Shown: positions 25,274 through 33,977, counted from the stretch's first letter. The stretch: DNA of 64,000 nt from an uncultured Clostridia bacterium (GCA_947630835.1 CANRIZ010000013.1:1-64000), one strand, 5' to 3'. Notes: a model not told the origin generated them from the sequence alone. Made by a program: numbers and translations.

Positions 25274-25328
25274 TACAATACCATAGTATTTAGTAATTGT
25301 CAATTAAAATTGATACGATAGTATTGTA
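25274..25328. promoter_or_regulatory. overlapping divergent promoters with paired operators (XRE gene / dockerin gene)
   Basis: Leftward promoter: TTGACA (25303-25298), 17 bases, TATTGT (25280-25275). Rightward promoter: TTGTCA (25297-25302), 16 bases, TAGTAT (25319-25324). The -35 elements share bases. Two inverted copies of a 16-base site, TACAATACCATAGTAT (25274-25289) and TACAATACTATCGTAT (minus strand, 25328-25313), each cover one -10 and each contain ATACnnnnGTAT. This layout suits repression of both genes by the XRE protein. Confidence 0.7.
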
Positions 25329-25352
25329 AAAATTGACTTTGGGGAGATTAAT

Positions 25353-25634
25353 ATGCTTAACAAAAGGATTAAAGAGCTCAGGCTTTCTCACGGCTTAAAC
25401 CAGGTGGCTTTTGCAAAGGAGCTTTCCGTTACGAAGCAGACCGTTTCAAACTGGGAAAACAACAATATACAGCCGTCCGTCGATATGCTTGTAAAAATCG
25501 CCGATTACTTTTCCGTCGGAACGGATTTTCTCCTCGGCAGGGACAACGCCCCGACTCTCAGGGTGGACGGGCTCAGCGAAACGCAAATTGCCCATATCGA
25601 GCAACTGGTGCGGGATTTGCGAAACAGTAAATAA
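25353..25634 (+). CDS. XRE-family helix-turn-helix regulator
   Basis: A 93-residue protein made almost entirely of a Cro/C1-type HTH domain (LNQVAFAKELSVTKQTVSNWENN, residues about 15-37). A short C-terminal helix (ETQIAHIEQLVRDLRN) probably serves for dimerisation. Strong GGGGAG site. It is divergent from the dockerin/LRR gene across paired operators, so it likely controls itself and that gene. The inducing signal is not evident; no sensor domain is present. Confidence 0.88.
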   Translation: MLNKRIKELRLSHGLNQVAFAKELSVTKQTVSNWENNNIQPSVDMLVKIADYFSVGTDFLLGRDNAPTLRVDGLSETQIAHIEQLVRDLRNSK

Positions 25635-25737
25635 GTTAAGCGGCCGTTTTCGCAATTTTTCGATAAAAAATAAGCTCCCCTTAAAAAAGAGAAGCTCAAA
25701 ATATATTTCCGTTTATAATCGGCATTCCAAATAAAAA

Positions 25738-26334
25738 TCAATAATTCCTCATAAGCCCCACTACCTTGCCGAGTATAACCACCTCTTTAACGATAATGGG
25801 TTCGTAAGCGTCGTTTTGCGGCTGCAATCTGAAACAGCCCTTTTCCTTATAAAAGGTTTTAACCGTTGCCTCGTCCCCGACAAGGGCAACAACAATATCG
25901 CCGTTTTCCGCCGACGGAGTTTTCTCAACTATAACTATATCGCCGCTCAAAATGCCGGCGCCAAGCATACTTTCGCCCCGAACTTTAAGCGCAAAAAGCG
26001 GTTTGTCGCCCGAAGCCCTTGAAATATACGGAATATAGCCCTCAATCTGCTCGACGGCAAGAATGGGAACGCCCGCCGTTACGGTACCTATAAGCGGAAC
26101 TTTTTTATAGTCGTCCTCATACTCGCTGCAAATTCTTACAGAGCGTTTGAGCATAGGGTCCCTTTCAATATAGCCCGCTTTTTCAAGAGCGTCAAGGTTG
26201 CCCTGAACAGAGGAAGTGGATTTAAGCCCGACTGCGGCGGCAATCTCGCGCACCGAGGGCGGAACCTTACTTACCTGCGACCTCTCTAAAAGATATTCGT
26301 ATATTTGCTTTTGGGTTTTGTTGATTTCCCGCAT
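25738..26334 (-). CDS. lexA: LexA, SOS repressor
   Basis: A 198-residue repressor-protease. N-terminal winged helix (PPSVREIAAAVGLKSTSSVQGNLDAL), then the S24 domain. The self-cleavage site lies at TAGVPI (Ala-Gly replaced by AG within VTAGV), the catalytic serine in ESMLGAGI and the lysine in EATVKTFYK. It represses DNA-damage genes until RecA stimulates self-cleavage. Candidate SOS boxes lie in its own promoter. Confidence 0.96.
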   Translation of the reverse strand: MREINKTQKQIYEYLLERSQVSKVPPSVREIAAAVGLKSTSSVQGNLDALEKAGYIERDPMLKRSVRICSEYEDDYKKVPLIGTVTAGVPILAVEQIEGYIPYISRASGDKPLFALKVRGESMLGAGILSGDIVIVEKTPSAENGDIVVALVGDEATVKTFYKEKGCFRLQPQNDAYEPIIVKEVVILGKVVGLMRNY

Positions 26335-26388
26335 AACGCACCTCCGTTTTCATTAAGGCAAGGGCTGCCAAGCCAACGCCTTAAACAT

Positions 26389-26427
26389 ATGATAGCACAA
26401 ATGTTCTGAAAATGCAAACATTTGTTC
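26389..26427 (-). promoter_or_regulatory. lexA promoter with two SOS-box-like sites
   Basis: On the minus strand TTGCAT (26417-26412), 17 bases, TATCAT (26394-26389). The site GAACAAATGTTTGC (minus, 26427-26414) overlaps the -35 and agrees with the Bacillota SOS box GAACnnnnGTTY. A second half-matching site, CAGAACATTTGT, covers the spacer. Autorepression is expected. Confidence 0.7.
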
Positions 26428-26533
26428 AAGTTTTTTTGTGAATTTTTTTTGAATTCCCGTAATATAAGCAAAATTGACAAAAATTTTTTAAACTGTGTTC
26501 ATTTTTTATTAATAAATATGGTATATATTCAGG

Positions 26534-26644
26534 TAAACAGTTGAACAGGCGCCGCAACCTGTTTGGCTGTGTTTATCCCCCTCCTCAAACAACCCTAAAT
26601 TCAGGAAAAATGGCTGATACCTATCGGTCATTTTTCCTTTTGTT
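26534..26644 (+). ncRNA. candidate small RNA with exposed C-rich motif
   Basis: An extended -10-like TGGTATATA (26519-26527) precedes a nested hairpin (AACAGG/CCTGTT inside TAAACAG/CTGTGTTTA, about 26533-26573). A single-stranded CCCCCTCCTC tract follows, then a strong terminator (GGAAAAATG 26604-26612 with CATTTTTCC 26629-26637 and TTTTGTT). No open frame of note fits inside. C-rich loops next to terminators in Bacillota small RNAs often pair with Shine-Dalgarno sequences, so a regulatory RNA is plausible. It does not match the 6S, SRP or tmRNA features that I know. Confidence 0.4.
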
Positions 26645-26654
26645 ATGTGCGAAT

Positions 26655-26684
26655 GTATAATCTCGGTAATATTTGGGAATAATC
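26655..26684 (+). promoter_or_regulatory. sigma-F/G-like sporulation promoter
   Basis: GTATA (26655-26659), a 15-base spacer and GGGAATAATC (26675-26684) fit the forespore consensus GYATA-(about 15)-GGnRAnAMTW except for the last base. It lies directly before the SpoIIQ-like gene, whose Bacillus counterpart is sigma-F dependent. Confidence 0.55.
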
Positions 26685-26703
26685 ATTTCGGAGGTAATAA
26701 ATT

Positions 26704-27435
26704 ATGTCCGAAAAACAAACCGGAAACCGAGATTTAAAACAGAAAGCGTCGCTCTATACGATAATTGCCGTCTGCCTTTTGGTTGCAGGCTCGGCGTCAT
26801 ATCTGAGCGCAAAAAGAAATATTTTAAACAAACGCGACAGCGTCGGACCTACGGCTTCGATTTCGCAGAGTAAAAGCGAACGGACGTCCGAGTACGGTAT
26901 GGTAAACGACGCGGTAAGCGGAGTTCGGGACGACAGAACCCTGCCCGCCGACAAAAGCTCAACCGACGCTCCGCCCGAAACGACAACCGACGAAAAGCTT
27001 ATAATCAGAGCCGAAAGCTTCACCCTGCCGATTGACACGAAAATATTAAAAAATTATTCCGATTCGCAAATAGTTTACTCTAAAACCACCGATGACTGGC
27101 GAAGCCACAACGGCATCGACTTTTCGGGGAATATGGGCGATCCGGTTGCCGCCGTCAACAACGGAATCGTAACCGAGGTCTATTCCGATTCCCTATGGGG
27201 TACGGTAGTGGAAATCGACCACGGCGAAGGGCTTACGGCTAAATATTGCGGGCTCGGCAACGGCAGTACGGTAAAGGTGGGCGAAAAGGTTAAAATCAAC
27301 CAAAAAATCGGCAATTTAAGCGAAGTGCCGATAGAAAATGCCGACGGCGTGCATTTGCATTTTGAAACCACCCTCGACGGTATGACCGTAAACCCGATAA
27401 TCGCTATGGAAATGAACGAAAACGACTTTCGGTAA
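26704..27435 (+). CDS. M23 family metallopeptidase, SpoIIQ-like
   Basis: A 243-residue bitopic protein: cytoplasmic start, one membrane helix (residues about 17-36), a Ser/Thr-rich linker, and an extracytoplasmic LytM/M23 domain (residues about 115-235). Zinc ligands are intact (HNGIDF and HLHFE), so it may be an active endopeptidase, unlike the degenerate Bacillus SpoIIQ. SpoIIQ lies in the forespore membrane and forms the channel to the mother cell. Assignment rests on domain layout and the forespore-type promoter; a vegetative peptidoglycan hydrolase is the alternative. GGAGGT site before ATG. Confidence 0.72.
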   Translation: MSEKQTGNRDLKQKASLYTIIAVCLLVAGSASYLSAKRNILNKRDSVGPTASISQSKSERTSEYGMVNDAVSGVRDDRTLPADKSSTDAPPETTTDEKLIIRAESFTLPIDTKILKNYSDSQIVYSKTTDDWRSHNGIDFSGNMGDPVAAVNNGIVTEVYSDSLWGTVVEIDHGEGLTAKYCGLGNGSTVKVGEKVKINQKIGNLSEVPIENADGVHLHFETTLDGMTVNPIIAMEMNENDFR

Positions 27436-27488
27436 TTATATCCGTTCGGCGCTTTTCGGGTGAATTTCCGAGCAAATTAATTGTTGTC

Positions 27489-27523
27489 GGCTTCGCCGGG
27501 CGTTTAAAAAGCCGGGCGAAGCC
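27489..27523 (+). terminator. terminator of the M23 gene
   Basis: GGCTTCGCC (27489-27497) pairs with GGCGAAGCC (27515-27523), with additional GC pairs inside, followed by a T-rich stretch. Confidence 0.75.
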
Positions 27524-27618
27524 TTTGCCTTTTGTGAAACGGATTTAATGAATAACGGCATTGCAAAATTACTCGAATGATGTTAAAATGTATTCATTAA
27601 TTTTTACAGAGGTAAATT

Positions 27619-28476
27619 ATGAAAAGATTTATATCGTTGTTATTGTGCTTTGCCTTGATTTTCGCGTTGTCATCCTGCGCCAAGGAAGAACCGACGGAGG
27701 TTTATGACCCCGACTCGCCCACAAAAACGCAAAGCTCCCAAAGCATAACGGAGGAGGACGGCAATACGGTCAGATTCACCGTTCCCGAGGGCTATACGCT
27801 TGTGAAAATCGCCGGGGAGCTTGAGGAAAAAGGTATTTGCGGCGCGGACGCTTTTATATCCGCCGCCCAAAATTTCGACACTTCCGAATATTCCGTGCTT
27901 TCATCCGTCGGTACCGGAGAAAAGCTTTGCTTCCCGCTTGAGGGATATCTTTTCCCCGCAACGTACAATTTTGAAAAAAATTCCGAACCCGTTAAGGTTA
28001 TCGACGAAATGGTTAAGGCGACGCAGTCAAGGTTTGACGATTCAATGCTTGCAAGAGCAAAGGAATTGGGGTATTCCGTACACGAAATTTTGACTATCGC
28101 CTCCATTATCGAAAAGGAAACATATACCGACGAGCAGCGCGCTCTTGTTTCCTCAACGATTCACAACAGGCTGAAAAAGCATATGAAGCTTGAATATGAC
28201 GTTACGGTAAAATACTGCACGGGGGTAATTGACGAACAGTACCCCGACAAAACGGATTACTACAAAAATTATTATAACGGTTATCGCTGCGACGGGATTA
28301 TTGCAGGCCCTATCTGCAATCCCGGGCTTGCGAGCATAAACGCCGCGCTCCAACCCGAAGAAACGGATTATCTCTATTTTGTAATCGATACGAAAGAGCC
28401 GCATCATTCGGCGTTTGCGGCGGATTATAACGAGCATTTGAAAAACGTGGAAAAATGGAAAAACGGCGAGCTTTAA
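27619..28476 (+). CDS. mltG: MltG-type endolytic transglycosylase (lipoprotein)
   Basis: A 285-residue YceG/MltG family protein that cleaves nascent glycan strands at the membrane. A lipoprotein signal ends ALSSCAKE. The LysM-like part is VPEGYTLVKIAGELEEKGI. The catalytic domain has LEGYLFPATY, ASIIEKET with the catalytic Glu, VSSTIHNRL and the terminal NPGLASINAAL...DYLYFVID signatures. Anchoring by lipid instead of a transmembrane helix differs from E. coli MltG. GAGGT site before ATG 27619. Confidence 0.9.
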   Translation: MKRFISLLLCFALIFALSSCAKEEPTEVYDPDSPTKTQSSQSITEEDGNTVRFTVPEGYTLVKIAGELEEKGICGADAFISAAQNFDTSEYSVLSSVGTGEKLCFPLEGYLFPATYNFEKNSEPVKVIDEMVKATQSRFDDSMLARAKELGYSVHEILTIASIIEKETYTDEQRALVSSTIHNRLKKHMKLEYDVTVKYCTGVIDEQYPDKTDYYKNYYNGYRCDGIIAGPICNPGLASINAALQPEETDYLYFVIDTKEPHHSAFAADYNEHLKNVEKWKNGEL

Positions 28477-28518
28477 GGCTTTGCAACCTAAAGTTGCCCC
28501 TTTGCAAACCCGAGTTTA

Positions 28519-28547
28519 TTGCATAAAAGGCTCGTATTTTATATAAT
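28519..28547 (+). promoter_or_regulatory. promoter of the membrane-linked XRE regulator gene
   Basis: TTGCAT (28519-28524), 17 bases, TATAAT (28542-28547), followed by a GGAGG site and ATG 28572. Confidence 0.7.
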
Positions 28548-28571
28548 TATATTACGAACGGAGGTAGAATT

Positions 28572-29213
28572 ATGGATATAGCTACAGCGGACAGACTTGT
28601 TCAGTTAAGAAAATCAAACGGGCTTTCCCAGGAATCTCTCGCCGCGCTTCTCGGCGTAAGTCGCCAGGCGGTTTCAAAATGGGAAAGAGCGGAGGCCTCC
28701 CCCGATACCGACAACCTTATTGCGCTTGCCGGCATATACAATATGACGCTTGACCAGCTTCTTGACACAAGCAACGATAAATACATACTTGACGAGGGGA
28801 AAACGCAGCAGGACGGCAAAGACGAAAGCGCGATAAACAAGCTGAAGAAAAAGGGCAAGGAGTATTTGGACAACGCGCTTTACCCCGAAACGGCAAAAAA
28901 GATGTTTAAATTCCCCTACCCGCTTTTGGTGGTAATCGTTTACCTTGTAATCTGCTTTTTGCTCAAAGGAATGTGGGGTATATTCTCGCTTTTGTTTCTC
29001 ACTGTTCCCATATATTATATGATAGCCGCGGCGTGCAGAACGACAAGCAAAAAGGGCTTTTTGTTCTTAATGCCCGTACCTATAGTTATTGTGACCGTTT
29101 ACCTGTTTTCGGGTATGGTATTCGGAGCCTGGAAAGCCGCCGCAATACTGTTTTTGTTTATTCCGCTTTACTACTGGTACGTTATTTTCTATGTAAAGGG
29201 ACGCAAAAAATAA
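28572..29213 (+). CDS. XRE-family regulator with C-terminal membrane helices
   Basis: A 213-residue protein. The N-terminal HTH (LSQESLAALLGVSRQAVSKWERAEASPDT, residues about 17-45) is linked by a charged segment to three or four hydrophobic helices in the C half (PLLVVIVYLVICFLLKG onward). Membrane-anchored XRE regulators of this form are frequent in Clostridia; the signal is unknown. A terminator follows at once, so it is monocistronic. Confidence 0.82.
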   Translation: MDIATADRLVQLRKSNGLSQESLAALLGVSRQAVSKWERAEASPDTDNLIALAGIYNMTLDQLLDTSNDKYILDEGKTQQDGKDESAINKLKKKGKEYLDNALYPETAKKMFKFPYPLLVVIVYLVICFLLKGMWGIFSLLFLTVPIYYMIAAACRTTSKKGFLFLMPVPIVIVTVYLFSGMVFGAWKAAAILFLFIPLYYWYVIFYVKGRKK

Positions 29214-29225
29214 GCGCATAAATTT

Positions 29226-29268
29226 GCCGCCGTACCGTTTATGTTAAGACGGTGCGGCGGCGTTTTTT
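29226..29268. terminator. strong GC hairpin terminator
   Basis: Thirteen-base arms (29226-29238 and 29249-29261) with a single G-T pair, followed by TTTTTT on the plus strand. It separates the XRE gene from the converging PHP phosphatase gene. Confidence 0.88.
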
Positions 29269-29281
29269 ATTTACTTGGAAT

Positions 29282-30031
29282 TTAAAAATAACCTACGTCC
29301 CTATTTGCAAATTCCTCGTTCCTTACTACCTTTTGGGGCGCTTCTTCGGTTAAGTATTTGATACGATAATCGTCAATTTCCCTGGGGAAATCATCTATTT
29401 TTGAAAGTATCCTGTTATCCCTGCCCCTTACGGAATGAGCGTCCGTGGCGAGGAAATCGACAAAGCCTCTTAATATGAGGTTCTTGGCAAAATCCTGCAT
29501 TTGCTCGCCGCCTATTCCGGCAAGGCCCGCGACATTTACCTGGAAACGACAGCCCATATCCCACAGCTCGTTTACCACCTCGGGATGCCTGTAAAAGCTT
29601 ATATACCTTTCGGGGTGGGCGATTATGGGAATATATCCCCTGCCGCATATTTCCTCGGCATAAATAACCGCCTTTTCGATGTCGAAGGGTTGAAGCGAAT
29701 ACTCGCAAAGCATATATCTGCTGCCGTTAAGGGTAAGACCGTCAAGGTTCCCTGCGGTAAAGACGTCGCTTTTTAAGTAAACCTCCGCCCCGCAGCCTAC
29801 GGAAACTCCGATATTGAAATTGTTTAAAATCTTATTGAGCAAAACCGTTTTTTCGTTTCTCTCAATAATAAACTCGTCAACATCGTCAAAATCGGCAAAA
29901 TGAGGAGTGGCGATTACGGTATTTATTCTGTTTTTCTCGGCGTTTTTTGCCATTTCAACAGCTTCGTCATAGCTTCTTGCCCCGTCGTCTATTTCGGGCA
30001 GCATATGGCAATGGAGGTCAATCATTCTCAT
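29282..30031 (-). CDS. PHP-domain tyrosine-protein phosphatase, CpsB/YwqE type
   Basis: A 249-residue PHP-fold metal-dependent phosphatase. Metal-ligand motifs are visible: DLHCHMLPEIDDG at the N terminus, TPHFADF, PIIAHPERY and the late ATDAHSV. Family members dephosphorylate tyrosine kinases that regulate exopolysaccharide synthesis; no kinase or capsule genes are in the window, so the target is unknown. The start overlaps the upstream permease gene by 14 bases; a second in-frame ATG two codons later is equally possible. Confidence 0.88.
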   Translation of the reverse strand: MRMIDLHCHMLPEIDDGARSYDEAVEMAKNAEKNRINTVIATPHFADFDDVDEFIIERNEKTVLLNKILNNFNIGVSVGCGAEVYLKSDVFTAGNLDGLTLNGSRYMLCEYSLQPFDIEKAVIYAEEICGRGYIPIIAHPERYISFYRHPEVVNELWDMGCRFQVNVAGLAGIGGEQMQDFAKNLILRGFVDFLATDAHSVRGRDNRILSKIDDFPREIDDYRIKYLTEEAPQKVVRNEEFANRDVGYF

Positions 30032-31214
30032 TCCCCGTTTCTTGTTCGGATTTTATATCCGCGGCTATTTCCTCGGACGTAACAAGACGACGTCTGAATA
30101 AATTTATAATTCCCTCGTCGTTTAACACTTTCAACAGCATAATGCTCATCGGCAGCAGGAATAAGCCTATAAAGCCGAAAAGCTGAGTTCCCACATACAT
30201 AGCCGTAATCGTTACAAACGCCGGCAGACCGAGCTGATTTGCCACGAGCTTTGGCTCGATTATCTGCCTGATAACGGTTATCAAAGCGTAAACTATCAAT
30301 ATTCCTATTCCGAAGCCGATTTTTCCCGTAACGAGCGACCAAACGCCCCACGGTATGAGCACGGTGCCCGTTCCGAGCACCGGAAGTATATCGACTATGG
30401 CGGTAATAAGCGAAATAACAAAGATGTATTCGCCCTCATAAAGCCCGACAAGCTTTAGCAGACTCAAGCCTATCAGCATTTCGGTAAACGTGACAAGTAT
30501 AAGTATGCAATAGGCCTTGATTATTTTGCCGAAGGTGGAAATGATAATCCTCTTGGTTTTCATAATCTTTATTGAATTGTGTTCGCCGGCAAGCGTAAAC
30601 ACAAGGTTGCGAAACGTGGAATAATCGGCGGTAAGGAAGCAGCAGGAAACTATTGAAACGATTATTCCGACGGCTATCATAGGTATCTGCTTGGCAGTAC
30701 CCCAAACCATACCTATGGGCGAAGCAAGCCATGATAAATCAAACGACACAGTCGACTGATTTACTTCGGGAGCCGTGCCGAGTATCTTTGACAAAAGCTC
30801 TGCAACATAGGAGGAAAGCGTTTCCCTGATATTTAGGGGAATGACGGTAAGCTTTGTTTCTATAAACGTCCTTATCTGTTCTATAAACAACGGAGCGTCG
30901 TTGATTTTAACCATCAGGAAATTAAAGAAATCCTTTACCTCAGAAAAAATCTTCATAAGCGCGAGCACCAACACGGAGCCTACTATAAGGAAGCAGAAAA
31001 GAACCAGTATGGCGGATATTATTCCCCTGCCGCCGTGAAGCTTTTTGGTAATACAATTAACGGGCTTTTGCAAAAGGACCGCAACCGCAACAGCCGTCAA
31101 AAACGGAACGAATATACCCAGCGCATATTTAAAAAATATATAAAACAATCCGATAATGATAAAGAAATAAACCACGTCAATAATAAACCTGCGCCGCTTT
31201 TCCGTTGTATTCAT
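30018..31214 (-). CDS. AI-2E family permease-like membrane protein
   Basis: A 398-residue protein with paired N-terminal helices, a central amphipathic segment, and the family core of helices including LVGLYEGEYIFVISLITAIVDILPVLGTGTVLIPW, then GIGILIVYALITVIRQIIEPKLVANQLGLP. Related proteins include the sporulation protein YtvI and several exporters or antiporters; the name AI-2E is historical, and transport of autoinducer 2 should not be assumed. Cotranscribed with the PHP phosphatase. Confidence 0.85.
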   Translation of the reverse strand: MNTTEKRRRFIIDVVYFFIIIGLFYIFFKYALGIFVPFLTAVAVAVLLQKPVNCITKKLHGGRGIISAILVLFCFLIVGSVLVLALMKIFSEVKDFFNFLMVKINDAPLFIEQIRTFIETKLTVIPLNIRETLSSYVAELLSKILGTAPEVNQSTVSFDLSWLASPIGMVWGTAKQIPMIAVGIIVSIVSCCFLTADYSTFRNLVFTLAGEHNSIKIMKTKRIIISTFGKIIKAYCILILVTFTEMLIGLSLLKLVGLYEGEYIFVISLITAIVDILPVLGTGTVLIPWGVWSLVTGKIGFGIGILIVYALITVIRQIIEPKLVANQLGLPAFVTITAMYVGTQLFGFIGLFLLPMSIMLLKVLNDEGIINLFRRRLVTSEEIAADIKSEQETGNEND

Positions 31215-31395
31215 TAAAAAATCCTCCGCCGAAACAAATATATATTATACATTTTATACTATTTTTTTGAAACTTACAATAAATAATATTAACTTTCATA
31301 GAAATTTTACATTTTTATTTTTTTTACTTTATTATTGTTTGTTTTTATGATAAAATGCTATGTGAATAATTTTAAATTTAACAGGATGTGAGATT

Positions 31396-32634
31396 ATGTA
31401 TATTGCAGTTATGGGCTATGGAACCGTCGGCTCGGGCGTTGTAGAGGTATTTCTCAAAAACCACGAGAGCATAGTAAAACGCAGTACACAATCGGAGCTT
31501 GAGCTTAAATATATACTCGATTTAAGGGATTTTCCCGACGACCCCAACAAGGATATTTTTATCAAGGATTTTAATATTATTTTAAACGACGACGACGTTA
31601 AAATCGTAGTTGAAACCATGGGCGGGCTTCACCCTGCTTTTGAATTTGTTTCTTCGCTTTTAAAGGCGGGCAAGAGCGTTGTAAGCTCAAACAAGGAGCT
31701 TGTCGCGGCAAAGGGCTACGAGCTTTTGACCCTTGCCGAGGAAAACAACGTAAATTTTCTTTTTGAGGCTTCCGTAGGCGGCGGTATTCCGATAATACGC
31801 CCCATAACCCAATGCCTTGCGGCGAATGAAATTGACGAAATCGCCGGCATCCTTAACGGAACAACAAACTTCATTTTAACTATGATGATAGAGAAGAATA
31901 TGAGCTTTGAGGACGCTTTAAAGCTTGCGCAGGATAACGGCTATGCCGAAAAAGACCCCACTGCCGACATTGAGGGATATGACGCCTGCCGCAAAATTTG
32001 TATTCTCGCTTCCCTTTGCTTCGGGAAACACGTTTATCCCGACAGCGTTCACACCGAGGGCATTACCGGAATAACGCTTTCCGACGTTGAATACGTAAAC
32101 AGGCTCGGCGGCGTTATCAAGCTTATCGGCAGGGCAAAGCGTGTTCCCGGCAGAAAAATTGCCGCTATTGTAAGCCCTTGCATCGTTATGGCGCACAGTC
32201 AGCTTGCAAATGTGAGCGACGTTTTTAACGCCATACTCGTAAGGGGAGACGCAATAGGCGACGTCGTATTTTACGGCAGAGGCGCAGGCAAGCTTCCCAC
32301 CGCAAGCGCGGTTGTTGCCGACGTAATAGACTGCGCCAAGCACGCCAAGCGCAAAAAGCTTTTCGGTTGGGGCGAAAGCGAACCGAATTATGTAATCGAC
32401 TATAAGCAGCTTAAAACCTCGCTTTATGTAAGGGCGCAGACCTGCGACAGGGACGAAGCTATTAAGCAGGTCGAACGCACTTTCCCCGGCTCTAAGATTA
32501 TTCTTCCCGAAGACTCTGTTAAGAATGAATTTGCATTTGTAACAGACGTTGAAACGGAGGCGGCGCTTACGCAGAAGCTCGAAGAACTCGGCTGTATCGA
32601 AGTGCTCTCCGTTATAAGGGTAACCGATTATTAA
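31396..32634 (+). CDS. hom: homoserine dehydrogenase
   Basis: A 412-residue NAD(P)H enzyme converting aspartate semialdehyde to homoserine. The N-terminal Rossmann motif is MGYGTVGSGVVEVF, the catalytic-domain signatures are ILNGTTNFIL and AEKDPTADIEGYDA (with the conserved Lys/Asp region), and a C-terminal ACT domain (residues about 345-412) implies feedback control. GGATG-type site upstream. Followed by the aspartate kinase gene 18 bases later, a two-gene unit for the first steps towards threonine and methionine. Confidence 0.96.
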   Translation: MYIAVMGYGTVGSGVVEVFLKNHESIVKRSTQSELELKYILDLRDFPDDPNKDIFIKDFNIILNDDDVKIVVETMGGLHPAFEFVSSLLKAGKSVVSSNKELVAAKGYELLTLAEENNVNFLFEASVGGGIPIIRPITQCLAANEIDEIAGILNGTTNFILTMMIEKNMSFEDALKLAQDNGYAEKDPTADIEGYDACRKICILASLCFGKHVYPDSVHTEGITGITLSDVEYVNRLGGVIKLIGRAKRVPGRKIAAIVSPCIVMAHSQLANVSDVFNAILVRGDAIGDVVFYGRGAGKLPTASAVVADVIDCAKHAKRKKLFGWGESEPNYVIDYKQLKTSLYVRAQTCDRDEAIKQVERTFPGSKIILPEDSVKNEFAFVTDVETEAALTQKLEELGCIEVLSVIRVTDY

Positions 32635-32652
32635 TAATTTCGGAGGTAAAAT

Positions 32653-33858
32653 ATGTCATTAATTGTTCAGAAATTCGGCGGAAGCTCCGTTGCCGACGCC
32701 GAAAGAGTTATGAATGTCGCAAACATCATAACGGATACCTACCGTCAGGGCAACGACGTTGTTGTGGTTGTTTCCGCTCAGGGCGACACAACGGACGATT
32801 TAATTGAAAAAGCATACGAAATTAACAACAAGCCCTCTAAAAGGGAAATGGATATGCTCCTGACTTCCGGCGAGCAGATTTCCATTGCGCTTTTGGCAAT
32901 GGCGGTTGAAAAGTTAGGCTGTCCGGTTGTTTCCCTCTTGGGCTGGCAGGCGGGCTTCAACACAAGCTCGGCATACGGTCAGGCGAGGATAAAGGCCATT
33001 AAATCAGACAGGCTGAAGGCGGAGCTTGACCATCACAATATAGTAATAGTCGCAGGCTTCCAGGGCATAAACAAATACGACGACCTTACAACCCTCGGCA
33101 GAGGCGGCAGCGACACAAGCGCGGTTGCAATAGCCGCGGCGCTTCATGCGGACAGATGCCAGATATTTACGGACGTTGAAGGCGTGTTTACGGCAGACCC
33201 CAGGAAGGTCAAGGACGCCATAAAGCTTCACGAAATTACCTATGACGAGATGCTTGAGCTTGCAACGCTCGGCGCGCAGGTTTTAAACAACCGCTCGGTT
33301 GAAATGGCTAAAAAATACAATGTTGAAATTGAGGTGCTTTCATCGCTCAAGAGAGTACCCGGCACGATAGTCAAGGAGGTTGCCAAAATGGAAAAAATGC
33401 TCGTAAGAGGCGTAACGAAGGATACGGACGTTGCCCGCATATCGGTAACAAACATTCCCAACATACCCGGTATTGCTTTTAAGCTTTTCTCAAAGCTTGC
33501 GCAGAAAAAAATCAATGTTGACATTATCCTCCAGTCGGTAGGCAGGGACGGCACCAAGGATATTACCTTTACCGTTTCAAAGGATAACGCGCAAACCGCC
33601 ATAGAGGCTATCAAAAACACGTTCGATATTGAGGACAAGGATATTATCTGCGACACAAGCGTTGCAAAAATTTCCGTTGTGGGCGCAGGTATGGAATCCC
33701 ACCCGGGTACGGCTTCAAAGATGTTCGAGGCGCTTTTTGAAAGCGACATAAACATTGATATGATTTCGACAAGCGAGATAAAAATCTCGGTTCTCATAGA
33801 CCTTAAGGACGCGGACCGCGCCGTATCGGCGGTACACAAGGCGTTTTTCAACGATTAA
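32653..33858 (+). CDS. lysC: aspartate kinase
   Basis: A 401-residue monofunctional aspartokinase. The kinase domain starts VQKFGGSSVADAERV and has TTLGRGGSDTSAVAIAAAL and the FTDVEGVFTADPR nucleotide site. Two ACT regulatory domains follow (residues about 260-400; VTNIPNIPGIAFKLF and VVGAGMESHPGTASKMFEAL). Phosphorylates aspartate as the entry into the Lys/Thr/Met pathway; effector specificity not readable by eye. GGAGGT site. Confidence 0.96.
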   Translation: MSLIVQKFGGSSVADAERVMNVANIITDTYRQGNDVVVVVSAQGDTTDDLIEKAYEINNKPSKREMDMLLTSGEQISIALLAMAVEKLGCPVVSLLGWQAGFNTSSAYGQARIKAIKSDRLKAELDHHNIVIVAGFQGINKYDDLTTLGRGGSDTSAVAIAAALHADRCQIFTDVEGVFTADPRKVKDAIKLHEITYDEMLELATLGAQVLNNRSVEMAKKYNVEIEVLSSLKRVPGTIVKEVAKMEKMLVRGVTKDTDVARISVTNIPNIPGIAFKLFSKLAQKKINVDIILQSVGRDGTKDITFTVSKDNAQTAIEAIKNTFDIEDKDIICDTSVAKISVVGAGMESHPGTASKMFEALFESDINIDMISTSEIKISVLIDLKDADRAVSAVHKAFFND

Positions 33859-33880
33859 AACGTTGAATTAAACAAAAATC

Positions 33881-33958
33881 AAGCGCGCAGTATGAAGCTT
33901 AATCGTTTTGCAGACATTTGCCTGCTTTCGGATTGGTTTCAAAAGCTGCGCGCTTTTT
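33881..33958 (+). terminator. terminator after lysC
   Basis: AAGCGCGCAG (33881-33890) pairs perfectly with CTGCGCGCTT (33946-33955) around a 55-base structured loop, followed by a T-rich stretch. It also faces the converging lipoprotein gene. Confidence 0.6.
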
Positions 33959-33977
33959 ATTTTTTGATGTTTTTTAT

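Noticed and set aside
30018..31214. Linking the AI-2E family permease to the agr quorum system
   Set aside because: The family name is historical, members transport varied ions or solutes, and the gene lies 22 kb away with a PHP phosphatase.
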